Shown here: positions 53,841 to 63,848 of the stretch, in pieces
Layout of the letters: each line of letters begins with the position of its first letter
How positions within the stretch are numbered: position 1 is the first letter of the stretch
Origin: Chitinophagales bacterium
GTDB taxonomy: Bacteria; Bacteroidota; Bacteroidia; Chitinophagales; Chitinophagaceae
Direction of reading: 5' to 3'
Assembly: GCA_013297995.1 (NCBI GenBank)
Contig: JAAFJB010000002.1
Location: 1 to 64,000, forward strand
DNA: 64,000 nt
The notes under the pieces: generated by a model
Seen by the model: the letters and a program-made list of their open reading frames with translations, nothing else
Databases searched by the model: none
What the model was told of the DNA's origin: nothing
Translations under genes and position numbers: made by a program

Positions 53841-56396
53841 ATGAAATTACTATTCACCTCCTCATTCGTTTTTTTTACTTTAGCAGTATCCGCACAACAA
53901 AAGCCTCAAAGCCCTTCTAGTTTGCCTGTAATGGCTCCTGCATCCACTTCCACCCCTGGCTTACCCGCCAGCTCAAACAGTTTTAAACAAGGCCCCAAAG
54001 CTTTTAAAGATTTAATTACCGATAAAGCTATTACCCAAAAGGGTTTGTTCACAGTTCATAAAGTAGATGAAAAATATTATTTTGAAATTGCAGATTCTAT
54101 CCTTGGCAGATCTATTCTATCCGTAGTTCGTTTTACCAAAGTACCTGCTGGCGCGGGTTATGGCGGTGAAATAGCCAACGAACAAGGCCAAACCCTTCAA
54201 TTTGAAAAAGGCCCCAACCATACCATTTTCCTAAGAACCATTACTTTGGTAAATACTGCGGATTCTACCCAAGATATTTCCAAAGCTGTATCCCTTTCTA
54301 ATGTAAACACCATTTCAGCAGCTTTTCCAATAGCCGCTTTTGGAAGAGATTCCAATTCTTATATTATTGACTTTACCGATTTTATAAAAGGTGATCAACA
54401 ATCCATTGGCATCAGCCCCAATACCAAAAGAAGGTATAATTTCTCTAGCCTCGCCAGCGACCGTTCTTATATTGCTAAAATCTACAGCTTCCCATTAAAT
54501 ACTGAAATTAAAACAGTAAAAACTTTTATTGCCATGCCCTCTGGTGGCCCCAGCATTGGCTTTCCCGGATCTTCGGCTACAATTAAAGCCGCCAACGATG
54601 CGGGCGCTGTAACAGTTGAATTAAATACTTCTTTATTACTATTGCCCAAAACTCCTATGGAGCGCAGAATTGCCGACCGCCGTGTTGGGTACTTTACCCG
54701 TGGTTTTGTGCGTTATAGCGATACACAACAAAAAGTAGAAAGAATTAATTTTGCGGTGCGTTGGAGGCTAGAACCCAAAGCAGGCGACTGGGAAAAATGG
54801 ATGCTGGGCGAATTGGTTGAACCCAATAAACCCATTATTTATTATATTGATCCCGCCACGCCCAAACAATGGCGCAAGCACTTAATTGCTGGCATTAATG
54901 ATTGGCAAATTGCCTTTGAAAAAGCGGGTTTTAAAAACGCCATCATGGGTATGGAATGGCCTGAAAACGACTCTTCTATGAGCCTAGAAGACGCCCGATT
55001 TTCAGTAGTAAGGTATTTTGCCTCTGATATTGAAAATGCCTACGGCCCAAATGTTAACGATCCTCGCAGCGGTGAAATTTTAGAAAGCCATATTGGATGG
55101 TACCATAATGTGATGAAATTGGTACACGATTGGTATATGATTCAAGCTTCGGCAGTTGATCCCGCCGCTCGCACCATGAAAATGGATGATAACTTAATGG
55201 GCGACCTTATTCGCTTTGTTTCTTCCCATGAAGTGGGTCACACGCTTGGCCTAGCTCACAATATGGGCAGCAGTAGCAAAACTCCTGTGGAAAAATTAAG
55301 AGACAAAACTTGGGTAGAAGCCAATGGCCATACTGCTTCTATTATGGACTATGCCCGTTTTAATTATGTGGCCCAACCAGAAGACAATATCTCTCGGAAG
55401 GGACTTTACCCTCGTATTGGCGATTACGATAAATGGGCCATCAAATGGGGATATGGATATATTCCAGGTGCCAACGAAGAAGCTACCAAAAAAAATAGCA
55501 GTGCTATGGTTACCGCTGCTTTACAAGCCAACCCTAGGCATTGGTTTGGAACTTATGAAAGGGGCAATAGAAACGACCCTAGGAGTCAGAGCGAAGACCT
55601 CAGCAATAATGCCGTTAAAGCCAGTGAATATGGTATTTTAAACCTTAAACGCATTTTAAAAGGTTTACCCGAGTGGACCAAAGAAGAAGCCGATCAATAC
55701 GAAAACCTAGCCGCAATGTATGGTGAACTATTGGGTCAGTTTAGAACCTATGCAGGTCACGTATTAGCGCATATAGGCGGTGTATATGAAACATTTAAAA
55801 CAGCAGCACAAAATGAACCTGTGTATGAAATTACCCCTAAATCAACCCAGAAAGAAGCAGCGGCTTTTTTAAATAAGCAGGTTTTTGAAACTCCCAGTTG
55901 GCTTATTGAAAAAGAACTTTGGAATAAATTCAACAATCCCACTTCCGCCAACCCTGTAATTGCAGCGCAAGAAGCCATTTTGAATTCGCTGATTAGTGGA
56001 GATAGAATGGGGCGACTTCAACTAAGTGCCGAACGTTTTGGCGATCAAAATAGCTATACCGCTCTTGAACTATTAAATGATCTTGAAACAAACCTTTTTA
56101 GTGAATTGAATAGTAAAAAAACCATTGATTCCCATCGCAGATTTCTACAAAGGGCTTATATAAATCGATTAGTGAATATCATCAGTCCTGCCAATAATAC
56201 CCTTGTTATTGTGAGTTTTGGAGGAAGCAGTTCGATGGACATAAGCAAGTCTGATATACCCGCCATTGTTAGGGCTCAACTGATTTCCCTTCGTGCAAAA
56301 ATTACGGCTTCAATTGCCACTACCAGTCAAAAATTAAGCAAGATTCATCTGCAAGAACTTGCCGAGAATATAAAACGCGGCCTCGATCCAAAATAA
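53841..56396 (+). CDS. Secreted zinc-dependent metalloprotease (DUF5117/DUF4953 type)
   Basis: An 851-residue exported protease. A signal peptide (about 1-19, ending VSAQQ) and a proline/serine-rich stretch precede a DUF5117/DUF5118-like domain. The catalytic motif is HEVGHTLGLAH with H463, E464, H467 and H473, the metzincin HExxHxxGxxH pattern; YDKWAIKWGYGY and a C-terminal helical part follow. Metzincins also need a downstream Met-turn: SIMDYARFN fits. Probably works outside the cytoplasm; substrates unknown. Confidence 0.9.
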   Translation: MKLLFTSSFVFFTLAVSAQQKPQSPSSLPVMAPASTSTPGLPASSNSFKQGPKAFKDLITDKAITQKGLFTVHKVDEKYYFEIADSILGRSILSVVRFTKVPAGAGYGGEIANEQGQTLQFEKGPNHTIFLRTITLVNTADSTQDISKAVSLSNVNTISAAFPIAAFGRDSNSYIIDFTDFIKGDQQSIGISPNTKRRYNFSSLASDRSYIAKIYSFPLNTEIKTVKTFIAMPSGGPSIGFPGSSATIKAANDAGAVTVELNTSLLLLPKTPMERRIADRRVGYFTRGFVRYSDTQQKVERINFAVRWRLEPKAGDWEKWMLGELVEPNKPIIYYIDPATPKQWRKHLIAGINDWQIAFEKAGFKNAIMGMEWPENDSSMSLEDARFSVVRYFASDIENAYGPNVNDPRSGEILESHIGWYHNVMKLVHDWYMIQASAVDPAARTMKMDDNLMGDLIRFVSSHEVGHTLGLAHNMGSSSKTPVEKLRDKTWVEANGHTASIMDYARFNYVAQPEDNISRKGLYPRIGDYDKWAIKWGYGYIPGANEEATKKNSSAMVTAALQANPRHWFGTYERGNRNDPRSQSEDLSNNAVKASEYGILNLKRILKGLPEWTKEEADQYENLAAMYGELLGQFRTYAGHVLAHIGGVYETFKTAAQNEPVYEITPKSTQKEAAAFLNKQVFETPSWLIEKELWNKFNNPTSANPVIAAQEAILNSLISGDRMGRLQLSAERFGDQNSYTALELLNDLETNLFSELNSKKTIDSHRRFLQRAYINRLVNIISPANNTLVIVSFGGSSSMDISKSDIPAIVRAQLISLRAKITASIATTSQKLSKIHLQELAENIKRGLDPK

Positions 56397-56415
56397 AATT
56401 CAATTCTACCCACCT

Positions 56416-56450
56416 ATGCCCTACTAATTTTGTGATTAGTGGGGCATTTT
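56416..56450 (+). terminator. Terminator after the metalloprotease gene
   Basis: A 13-bp stem (56416-56428 with 56435-56447, one T-G wobble) around a 6-base loop, followed by a T-run. Confidence 0.85.
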
Positions 56451-56508
56451 ATAACCCTAAGTAATAAAGCTTTTTTTTTACAAAGCCTCCATTTCGTATA
56501 TTTACCCA

Positions 56509-57234
56509 ATGAAAAAATGGATGCTTTTTTTTGTCCTCTCTTGCCTTGTAACTAGTGTATTTTCCCAACAAAAAAATATGGTTTGGGGCTATTTAAAAGA
56601 TAGTATTACTCGTGAACCAATTGTGTTAGCAAGTATCACTAACTTAAATAGAAAGCATACGGTTATGACCAACAATGCGGGTCGTTTTAAAATTGAATTA
56701 CACGAAAACGAAGTGCTTGCTTTTGCAGCAGTTGGTTATTATTTTGATACCGTTCAATTTCACAAAGCCATTTTTCATAAAGATACTTTACAGTTACACC
56801 TATCTCCCCTCTACAAAGCACTGGCCAATGTAACCGTAACCAGTCATTCACTTCATACTTATAGTAGAGATAGTATGGCTAGAAGAAAGGAATTTTTACA
56901 AGATATAGGAGAACATACCTTACCTGCTGTTTCCAGTGCCAACTCTGGTGCAGGTGTTGCATTGAATATTGATCGTTTTTCGAAGCGAGAAAAAAATAAA
57001 AGAAAGTCAATGGCTTTTTTTGAAACAGCCGAGCGAGAAGCTTATATTGACTATAGAATTCCTGCTGCTATTGTTACCAAATACAGCGGTCTTAAAGAAG
57101 ACGATTTAGAAGCTTTTATGCAGCTCTATAGACCCAGCTACGAATGGCTGAGAAAACATAGTACCGAAGAAGATATTAAGTACTATATTAATGAAAAACT
57201 AAAGCAATTCAACAAGAAGGGGCAAAATAATTAA
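56509..57234 (+). CDS. Carboxypeptidase-regulatory-like secreted protein
   Basis: A 241-residue protein with a signal peptide (MKKWMLFFVLSCLVTSVFSQQ). Residues about 25-105 match the carboxypeptidase regulatory-like beta sandwich seen at the start of SusC-type receptors (WGYLKDSITREPIVLASITNLNRKHTVMTNNAGRFKIEL). The C-terminal half is basic and helical without known motifs. No beta-barrel follows, so it is not a truncated receptor by itself. Convergent with the ABC permease gene. Confidence 0.78.
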   Translation: MKKWMLFFVLSCLVTSVFSQQKNMVWGYLKDSITREPIVLASITNLNRKHTVMTNNAGRFKIELHENEVLAFAAVGYYFDTVQFHKAIFHKDTLQLHLSPLYKALANVTVTSHSLHTYSRDSMARRKEFLQDIGEHTLPAVSSANSGAGVALNIDRFSKREKNKRKSMAFFETAEREAYIDYRIPAAIVTKYSGLKEDDLEAFMQLYRPSYEWLRKHSTEEDIKYYINEKLKQFNKKGQNN

Positions 57235-57241
57235 TATACAC

Positions 57242-58513
57242 TTATTCATATCTAAGTGCAACAATAGGGTTTAACCGCGCTGCTTTCATTGCTGGATAAA
57301 TGCCAGCACCTAACCCTACTAACGAGCAGATTATAATCCCTATTGCTACCCAAGCCCATGGTATTACAAACCCGGTATCTAGTATAATTCCAAAAATATT
57401 ACCCACCAATATTCCTAGAACTATGCCAAACAATGCACCGAGCAAACTAATAATTAAGCTTTCAAATAAAAATTGCTGACGAACATATTTGCTTTTTCCA
57501 CCAATGGCTTTTATCAATCCCACTTCCTTAGTACGCTCATTCACAGAAACCAACATAATATTCATCAACCCAATGGCAGCACCAATTAGGGTTATCAATC
57601 CAATAGCACTGGCAGCACCTGTGATACTACTTAGAAATCCAATAAACAATTCAGCAAACTTATCGCTCTTCTCAATTGCAAAATTATTTTCTTCGGTAGG
57701 GGTTAACTTTCTTACCGCTCTAAAAATGGAAGTTGCTTCATCACTTGAAACAGGAATTTCCTTCACATTTTTAACCACCACCCCTATTAAGTAAGAGGGA
57801 TTAATATTTGAGTAGCGACGGATATTGGTATAAGAAGTGAGTACCATATCATCTTGTCGCATCATGGCACTTGATCCCTTGCTTTTCAGTAATCCTACCA
57901 CACGATAGGGTGTGCTGCCCACTTTAATAATTTTATCAATGCAGGTTTCGGCACGATTACCAAATAATTTTGCTGCCACATTACTGCCTACCAAACAGAT
58001 ATTTCTACCACTTTGCACATCAAGGCTATTCAGGTTTCGGCCAATATCAATATTATATCCATTCACCGCCAAATAGTTTTCATCACCGCCCCATACCGTA
58101 ATTTGAGGATTGGTTTTCTTATCTTTATATCTTAATTCCTGTTGATTGGGCCCCCTTCTATAAATTGCAATATTTGATCCAGGAAATGCATAATTCAATT
58201 TGAAAAATTCGGCTTCTTCTAATCGGATGGGTTTGCCCAGATTAGACTTTTTTACTTTTAATCCGCGTTTGGTTTTTTTTACTTCATCCCCACCACCAAA
58301 ATTCACCCTCGATTCTTTGTATCGAATATTGTAAGCATTGGCTCCCATAGAAGAAAAGCTTTCTTTCAAACTCTGGTTCATGGCTTCAATAGCCGTTATA
58401 ATACCAATTAATGCCATGATGCCAAAAGCAATAATTGCAACGGTAATACCTGCCCTAAGTTTATTGCTTTTAACGGTACGCCAAGCCAGAATAAAAGAGT
58501 CGAATGCTGTCAT
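57242..58513 (-). CDS. MacB/FtsX-type ABC transporter permease
   Basis: A 423-residue permease: one N-terminal membrane helix (about 20-42), a large periplasmic MacB_PCD-like domain (about 45-285), and three C-terminal helices with the FtsX pattern INERTKEVGLIKAIGGKSKYV. The ATPase partner gene is not adjacent. Such permeases take part in export of lipoproteins, peptides or drugs by mechanotransmission; the substrate is unknown. Confidence 0.9.
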   Translation of the reverse strand: MTAFDSFILAWRTVKSNKLRAGITVAIIAFGIMALIGIITAIEAMNQSLKESFSSMGANAYNIRYKESRVNFGGGDEVKKTKRGLKVKKSNLGKPIRLEEAEFFKLNYAFPGSNIAIYRRGPNQQELRYKDKKTNPQITVWGGDENYLAVNGYNIDIGRNLNSLDVQSGRNICLVGSNVAAKLFGNRAETCIDKIIKVGSTPYRVVGLLKSKGSSAMMRQDDMVLTSYTNIRRYSNINPSYLIGVVVKNVKEIPVSSDEATSIFRAVRKLTPTEENNFAIEKSDKFAELFIGFLSSITGAASAIGLITLIGAAIGLMNIMLVSVNERTKEVGLIKAIGGKSKYVRQQFLFESLIISLLGALFGIVLGILVGNIFGIILDTGFVIPWAWVAIGIIICSLVGLGAGIYPAMKAARLNPIVALRYE

Positions 58514-58600
58514 CTAATGAGTTTGAATTAAATATCCTTTTATAAAGATAACTTCAATTCATTAAAAGCACAGCACTGCAAGCGGAATTATGAAGAGTGG

Positions 58601-59989
58601 TTAAAAATACAACCAATTGAGCACTATAGAAGGAAGAATGCCAATTGCAATTATTCCAGCAGCCAGTAAAAGAACACCAAGTTTAAACCCAGTAGTAATT
58701 TCATTCAGTTCTGGTTGACCTTCTTTAAAGTACATTGATTGAATTACTTTAAAATAATAATATACACTTACTGCCGCAAATAATACAGCCGCTATAACCA
58801 TCCATAAAGCCCCTCCTGCTTTTACCACAGAAGCCAACATATAGTATTTTGCAAAAAAACCAGCAGTAAGCGGAATACCAGCCAGTGACAACAAGAATAC
58901 AGTGGCAGAAAAAGCAAGAACGGGACTAGCTGCTGCCAATCCATTCAATCCATCAAAAGTATAGTCCTTCACTTTCATGAGCACTGCAAAAAAACCAATG
59001 GTAGCCAAACAATAAGCCACTGTGTAGAGAAGTATTCCTTGATAGGCCATATCATTATAACTGTACAAAGCAAACAACATAAAACCAGCCTGTGCAATAC
59101 TTGAATAGGCCAACATCCGTTTAATACTTCTTTGAAATACTGCGGTAATATTACCCACAAATAATGTGGCAATGATTACAATGGATAATAATATTTTCCA
59201 ACTAGGCCCTAACAATGCAGCATTGGCATCAAATACTTTAATAAAAGCAAAGAAACCCGCTGCCTTTACTATGGTGGCCATAAAGGAGGTAAATACAGTG
59301 GGGGCGCCATCGTAAACATCTGGCGTCCAAAAATGAAAAGGAGCTGCAGACACTTTAAAACACAGGGAGACAAATAAAAGTATCAATCCACCTGCCTGAA
59401 GAAAGGATACCCCTTGTGTTCCTAAAGAAAGTGGCTGAACTGATTGCACACTTAATGTAAATGATCCTGTTGCTCCATACAGCAATGCAATTCCCATCAA
59501 CATAATACCCGTAGAAAAAGCTCCCATTAAAAAATATTTAAGCGATGCTTCGTTGCTTTTTAAATTTCTTTTATCGGCTCCAGTAAGAATATAAAGTGGA
59601 ATGGAAAGAATTTCAATACCAAGGAACAACATCAATAACCCATTAAAAGAAGTGAGTATAGTGGTGCCGCACAGCACAAAAAATATAAGTGCATAATACT
59701 CAGCAGTGTGAATGCCTACTTTTTCTATTTCTTTGCCGCAGAGTAAAACAAATAGTAAAGTAGAAGCGATAAGTATGGTATTAAAATAAAGACCCAGCTT
59801 ATTAAAATATAAGAGTTCGTGGGTATTTACCTGAATAGAGAAAATACCATAACTGTTGAGCAAATTTACGCCCAACAAAATGAATAAAGCTACTATAGCG
59901 GTTAATGTAATGCTTGATTTATGCTTGGTAAATATACCAGTGAACATCATTACCACTCCCAATATTGCCGAAACTATTATTGCGTTCAT
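58601..59989 (-). CDS. nuoN: NADH-quinone oxidoreductase subunit N
   Basis: A 462-residue antiporter-like membrane subunit of complex I with about 14 helices. The conserved core includes the lysine/glutamate residues of LFLGIEILSIPLYIL, and KVSAAPFHFWTPDVYDGAPT. Last gene of the minus-strand nuo run; starts 18 bp after nuoM. Confidence 0.95.
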   Translation of the reverse strand: MNAIIVSAILGVVMMFTGIFTKHKSSITLTAIVALFILLGVNLLNSYGIFSIQVNTHELLYFNKLGLYFNTILIASTLLFVLLCGKEIEKVGIHTAEYYALIFFVLCGTTILTSFNGLLMLFLGIEILSIPLYILTGADKRNLKSNEASLKYFLMGAFSTGIMLMGIALLYGATGSFTLSVQSVQPLSLGTQGVSFLQAGGLILLFVSLCFKVSAAPFHFWTPDVYDGAPTVFTSFMATIVKAAGFFAFIKVFDANAALLGPSWKILLSIVIIATLFVGNITAVFQRSIKRMLAYSSIAQAGFMLFALYSYNDMAYQGILLYTVAYCLATIGFFAVLMKVKDYTFDGLNGLAAASPVLAFSATVFLLSLAGIPLTAGFFAKYYMLASVVKAGGALWMVIAAVLFAAVSVYYYFKVIQSMYFKEGQPELNEITTGFKLGVLLLAAGIIAIGILPSIVLNWLYF

Positions 59990-60007
59990 AATTGCTGGAT
60001 CGTTCTT

Positions 60008-61435
60008 TTAGTTTTTTACAAATAATGCCCTAACACTGTCTTTTGTGAGTTCAATCATGGGCTGCGGAAATACCCCAAATACAATAACCAGTATTGCAAT
60101 AATCACCAATGCTAATTTTACATTCAAAGGAAGATCCATTGCATTTTCCGTTCTTGCACTTAGGTTTCCATAAATAATTTTCTGTACCATATTCAATGTA
60201 TATACTGCTGCTAGTATAATGCTGATACCTGCTACCGCAGCCATCCATATATTATGGCCAAACAATCCATTGAACATTAAAAATTCGCCTACAAATGCAT
60301 TGGTCAAGGGTAACGCAATATTTGCCAATGCCATTAGCACCAATAGTATAGCCATTGCCGGGGCTTTCTGTGCCAGCCCCCCTAACTCACTCAACTTTCT
60401 GGTACCCAATTGTTTTTCAATTAAGTCGGCCAAAATCCACAATCCAATTACATTAATTCCGTGATTGAACATTTGAATCATCACGCCCGTTAATGCGGAG
60501 GGATTATTGGTAAAAATAGCAGCACTCATTAAACCAATATGCGCTATAGATGAATAGGCAATGAGTCTTTTAATATCATCTTGGCGAATGGCAATCAGCG
60601 AAGCATAAATCATACCGATTACAGAGAGTATAATTACGGTATTAGAAAATTGCGCGGTAGCCAACGGAAACATGGGAATCAACCAACGAACCACCGCAAA
60701 TAGTCCCATCTTTACCATCACCCCGCTCATTACCATGGTAGTGGCGGTAGGCGATTGTTCATAAGCATCTGGCTGCCAAGTATGAAAGGGGAAAATGGGC
60801 ATTTTAATGGCGAATGCCACAAAAAACAACCAGAATAAAAGCGATTGATGTACAGCATCTAATTTCACCGCATATAATGAGGCTATGGAAAAAGAATGAT
60901 CTGCCGTTTGAAAATACATATACAGCAAACCCACCAACATTAATAAAGATCCAATAAAGGTGTAGATAAAAAATTTAAAGGTAACGGCAATGCGTTTTTC
61001 ACCACCCCATAAAGAGCATAGAAAATAAACAGGTATCAACGCCAGCTCCCAAAAGAAATAAAACAAGAGTGCATCGGTTGCTAGAAAAACGCCCATTAGT
61101 CCCGCCTGTGTTAACAACATCAATCCAAAAAATGCAGATGCATTTTTATATTCATTCCTATACACAGCAGTAAAGATTAATGGATAAACCACCGCTGTAA
61201 GTAGGCAAAGCATTTTCCCCATGCCATCCATCTTTAGGGTAAACCTACTGCCCAAATCGCTTAACCAGGCTGTATCATAGCCGATTGAACTAGGCGTGTA
61301 AACGGCTATTAAAGCAAGCCCCAGCGTTGCCACCGAAGCCAGTAAAGAAAAATATTTGGCGGCATTGCCCTGCTTCAAACCGAAGCAGATTAAGCCAGTT
61401 GCCAATGGAATTAATAAGAGTAATAAAGCTATCAT
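60008..61435 (-). CDS. nuoM: NADH-quinone oxidoreductase subunit M
   Basis: A 475-residue antiporter-like proton channel subunit. FWELALIPVYFLCSLWGGEKR carries the conserved Glu, and FAIKMPIFPFHTWQPDAYEQSPT and KRLIAYSSIAHIGLMSAAI are typical. The ATG at 61435 was chosen because longer frames overlap nuoL. Confidence 0.95.
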   Translation of the reverse strand: MIALLLLLIPLATGLICFGLKQGNAAKYFSLLASVATLGLALIAVYTPSSIGYDTAWLSDLGSRFTLKMDGMGKMLCLLTAVVYPLIFTAVYRNEYKNASAFFGLMLLTQAGLMGVFLATDALLFYFFWELALIPVYFLCSLWGGEKRIAVTFKFFIYTFIGSLLMLVGLLYMYFQTADHSFSIASLYAVKLDAVHQSLLFWLFFVAFAIKMPIFPFHTWQPDAYEQSPTATTMVMSGVMVKMGLFAVVRWLIPMFPLATAQFSNTVIILSVIGMIYASLIAIRQDDIKRLIAYSSIAHIGLMSAAIFTNNPSALTGVMIQMFNHGINVIGLWILADLIEKQLGTRKLSELGGLAQKAPAMAILLVLMALANIALPLTNAFVGEFLMFNGLFGHNIWMAAVAGISIILAAVYTLNMVQKIIYGNLSARTENAMDLPLNVKLALVIIAILVIVFGVFPQPMIELTKDSVRALFVKN

Positions 61436-61460
61436 TATTGCTGCGCTACTTTGTGAACGA

Positions 61461-63413
61461 TTAAAATAATTTTTCAACTAATTTGGTAATGGTAATATCA
61501 TTGAACCATACAATAAAGAAAACCACCATGGCCAAAATCATAATCAATAAATAACTGGCTACTTGTCCACTCTGCACCAATCTCAACTGCCTAGATAAAT
61601 AAGCCACCAGTTTACCCACCCCATTTACAGCTCCATCAATACCCGTTTTCTCTATCACATTTTTTAACAGCCCAGAAAAAGCATGTAAAGGGCTTACAAT
61701 TGCTTTATCATAAAGCTCGTCTATATACCATTTATTAGCCAGTATTTTTCCAAGACCAGTGGCTTCAGCACTGTCTATTGCACTGATTTTTTTAAATTGG
61801 TTTACGGCAAATAGAATTACGCTTATTATTAATGCAGTAACCACACCCATCATTATATATTCTTGGGAGTGACTGAGGTGATGCGTTTCACTCAACTTAG
61901 CCGACTCTGCAAAGATGGGTGATAAAAAATGTTCCAACCAATGTTTATCGGCTGCGAATACTTCGGGTATGCCAATAAATCCACCCACTACAGAAAGTAT
62001 GGCTAATACAATCAGCGGGAAAGTCATTGCCAGGGGGCTTTCATGCAAGTGATGTTCTTGTTCGTGACTCCCCCTGAAATTCCCCAAAAAAGTAAGGGTA
62101 TAGAGGCGGAACATATAAAAAGCGGTCATTAATGCACCACCCACCCCAATAAAATAGTAGAGTGGATTTTTTGCAAAAGCAGCTACTAATATTTCATCTT
62201 TTGAGAAAAATCCGGAAAAGGGAGGTATACCTGCAATGGCTAGACAAGCCAGTAAAAAAGTAATATGGGTGATGGGCATGTACTTTTTTAGGTTACCCAT
62301 TTTACGAATATCTTGTTCATGGTGCATGGCATGAATAACAGAGCCGGCACCCAAAAACAGCAGGGCTTTAAAGAAAGCATGCGTCATCACATGAAAAACA
62401 GCACCTGTATACGCGCCAACACCAAGTGCCAAAAACATATATCCCAACTGACTCACCGTTGAATATGCCAACACTTTTTTAATATCATTTTGTTTAAGCG
62501 CAATGGTTGCAGCAAAGATGGCAGTAGTTAGTCCCACTATAGCTACCAGGGTTTGCGTTGTAGGTGCCAGGGTATATAAAATATTACTTCTGGCAATCAT
62601 ATAAATACCAGCGGTAACCATGGTAGCTGCGTGAATTAACGCAGATACCGGAGTAGGGCCTGCCATAGCATCGGGCAACCAAGTGTACAATGGAATCTGT
62701 GCGCTCTTACCCATTGCACCTATAAATAATAAGGTGGTAATGGCAGTGATATCAGCAGCAGAGAGTTGGTGAATATGGGTAAATACCTCCGAATAAGAAA
62801 CAGTACCTAGGCGATACAATAACCAAAATACAGCTAGTAAAAATCCTAGGTCGCCAATACGATTCATGATGAATGCTTTTTTAGCTGCATAATTATAATC
62901 GCCATTTTTAAACCAGTAGCCAATGAGAAGATAAGAGCAAAGCCCCACCCCTTCCCATCCTATAAACATAATGATATAGTTACCACCCATCACGAGCAAT
63001 AACATAGAAAATATAAAAAGATTGAGGTAGGCAAAATAGCGCGCATAATGCTGCGGCTCTTCCTCTTTCATATATGCTGTTGAATACAAATGAATGAGGA
63101 AGCCAATGCCAGTAATGATGAGTAAAAAAAGCACAGAAAGCTGGTCTACTTGAAACTCAAATGGAATGGTAAATGCATCCGTTTTTATAAAATCAAATAG
63201 GGTAACAACCGACTCTAATGGTTTACCACCAGCCAGTAGTGATGAATCGAATAATACCAATCCAAATAAATAACTAGAAGCCAATAGCGATAAAAAGATC
63301 ATTCCTGAGCCAATGATGCCAACGGCAGATTTTGAAAGATGTTTTCTGCCCAGCCCATTCACTAGAAAACCTAGTAGGGGAAACAGGGGTACTAAAAATG
63401 CAATTTTACTCAT
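61461..63413 (-). CDS. nuoL: NADH-quinone oxidoreductase subunit L
   Basis: A 650-residue distal proton-pumping subunit. MFIGWEGVGLCSYLLIGYW, IGDLGFLLAVFWL, AQIPLYTWLPDAMAGPTPVSALIHAATMVTAG and KKVLAYSTVSQLGYMFLALG are all conserved. The C-terminal amphipathic helix and anchor helix end the protein (about 560-650). Normal length. Confidence 0.96.
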   Translation of the reverse strand: MSKIAFLVPLFPLLGFLVNGLGRKHLSKSAVGIIGSGMIFLSLLASSYLFGLVLFDSSLLAGGKPLESVVTLFDFIKTDAFTIPFEFQVDQLSVLFLLIITGIGFLIHLYSTAYMKEEEPQHYARYFAYLNLFIFSMLLLVMGGNYIIMFIGWEGVGLCSYLLIGYWFKNGDYNYAAKKAFIMNRIGDLGFLLAVFWLLYRLGTVSYSEVFTHIHQLSAADITAITTLLFIGAMGKSAQIPLYTWLPDAMAGPTPVSALIHAATMVTAGIYMIARSNILYTLAPTTQTLVAIVGLTTAIFAATIALKQNDIKKVLAYSTVSQLGYMFLALGVGAYTGAVFHVMTHAFFKALLFLGAGSVIHAMHHEQDIRKMGNLKKYMPITHITFLLACLAIAGIPPFSGFFSKDEILVAAFAKNPLYYFIGVGGALMTAFYMFRLYTLTFLGNFRGSHEQEHHLHESPLAMTFPLIVLAILSVVGGFIGIPEVFAADKHWLEHFLSPIFAESAKLSETHHLSHSQEYIMMGVVTALIISVILFAVNQFKKISAIDSAEATGLGKILANKWYIDELYDKAIVSPLHAFSGLLKNVIEKTGIDGAVNGVGKLVAYLSRQLRLVQSGQVASYLLIMILAMVVFFIVWFNDITITKLVEKLF

Positions 63414-63430
63414 ATACTAAGTTGCGGGTA

Positions 63431-63766
63431 TTAGTTTTTTAATCGGTTTAAGAAATTAATATCTACCGAATGTGTATTCCTATACATCATCACTATAATG
63501 GCCAATCCAACACTCACTTCAGCGGCAGCCACTACCATAATAAAAAACACAAATAATTGTGCTTCTATTCCTACAGAAGCATTGGGGTTAGCCGCTAATG
63601 CAGCTCCATGGTGCATTTTAGAAAAAGCCACTAACAAGAGATTCACCGCATTCAGCATCAACTCTACACACATGAAAACAATGATGGCATTTCTTCTTGT
63701 AAGCACTCCAATAATACCAATGCTAAACAAGGTTAAACAGAAATAGATATAATATTGAATGGGCAT
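63431..63766 (-). CDS. nuoK: NADH-quinone oxidoreductase subunit K
   Basis: A 111-residue three-helix membrane subunit (about 1-20, 28-48, 66-88). The conserved Glu in MCVELMLNAVNL and the second in AAAEVSVGLAIIV are present. The start codon abuts the repeat region before it, with no Shine-Dalgarno sequence. Confidence 0.94.
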   Translation of the reverse strand: MPIQYYIYFCLTLFSIGIIGVLTRRNAIIVFMCVELMLNAVNLLLVAFSKMHHGAALAANPNASVGIEAQLFVFFIMVVAAAEVSVGLAIIVMMYRNTHSVDINFLNRLKN

Positions 63767-63848
63767 TATTGAGTTATTTGGTTATTGAGTTATTAAGTTA
63801 TTGGGTTAATTGAGTTTATTAAGTTATTTGGTTATTGGGTTATTAATC
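63767..63848 (-). repeat. 8-bp-period repeat between nuoJ and nuoK
   Basis: Ten consecutive degenerate copies of TATTNRGT run from 63767 to 63848 with only two 1-bp slips: TATTGAGT, TATTTGGT, TATTGAGT, TATTAAGT, TATTGGGT, then further copies, ending in TATTAATC which contains the nuoJ stop. The repeat fills the whole gap between nuoJ and nuoK. Confidence 0.9.
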
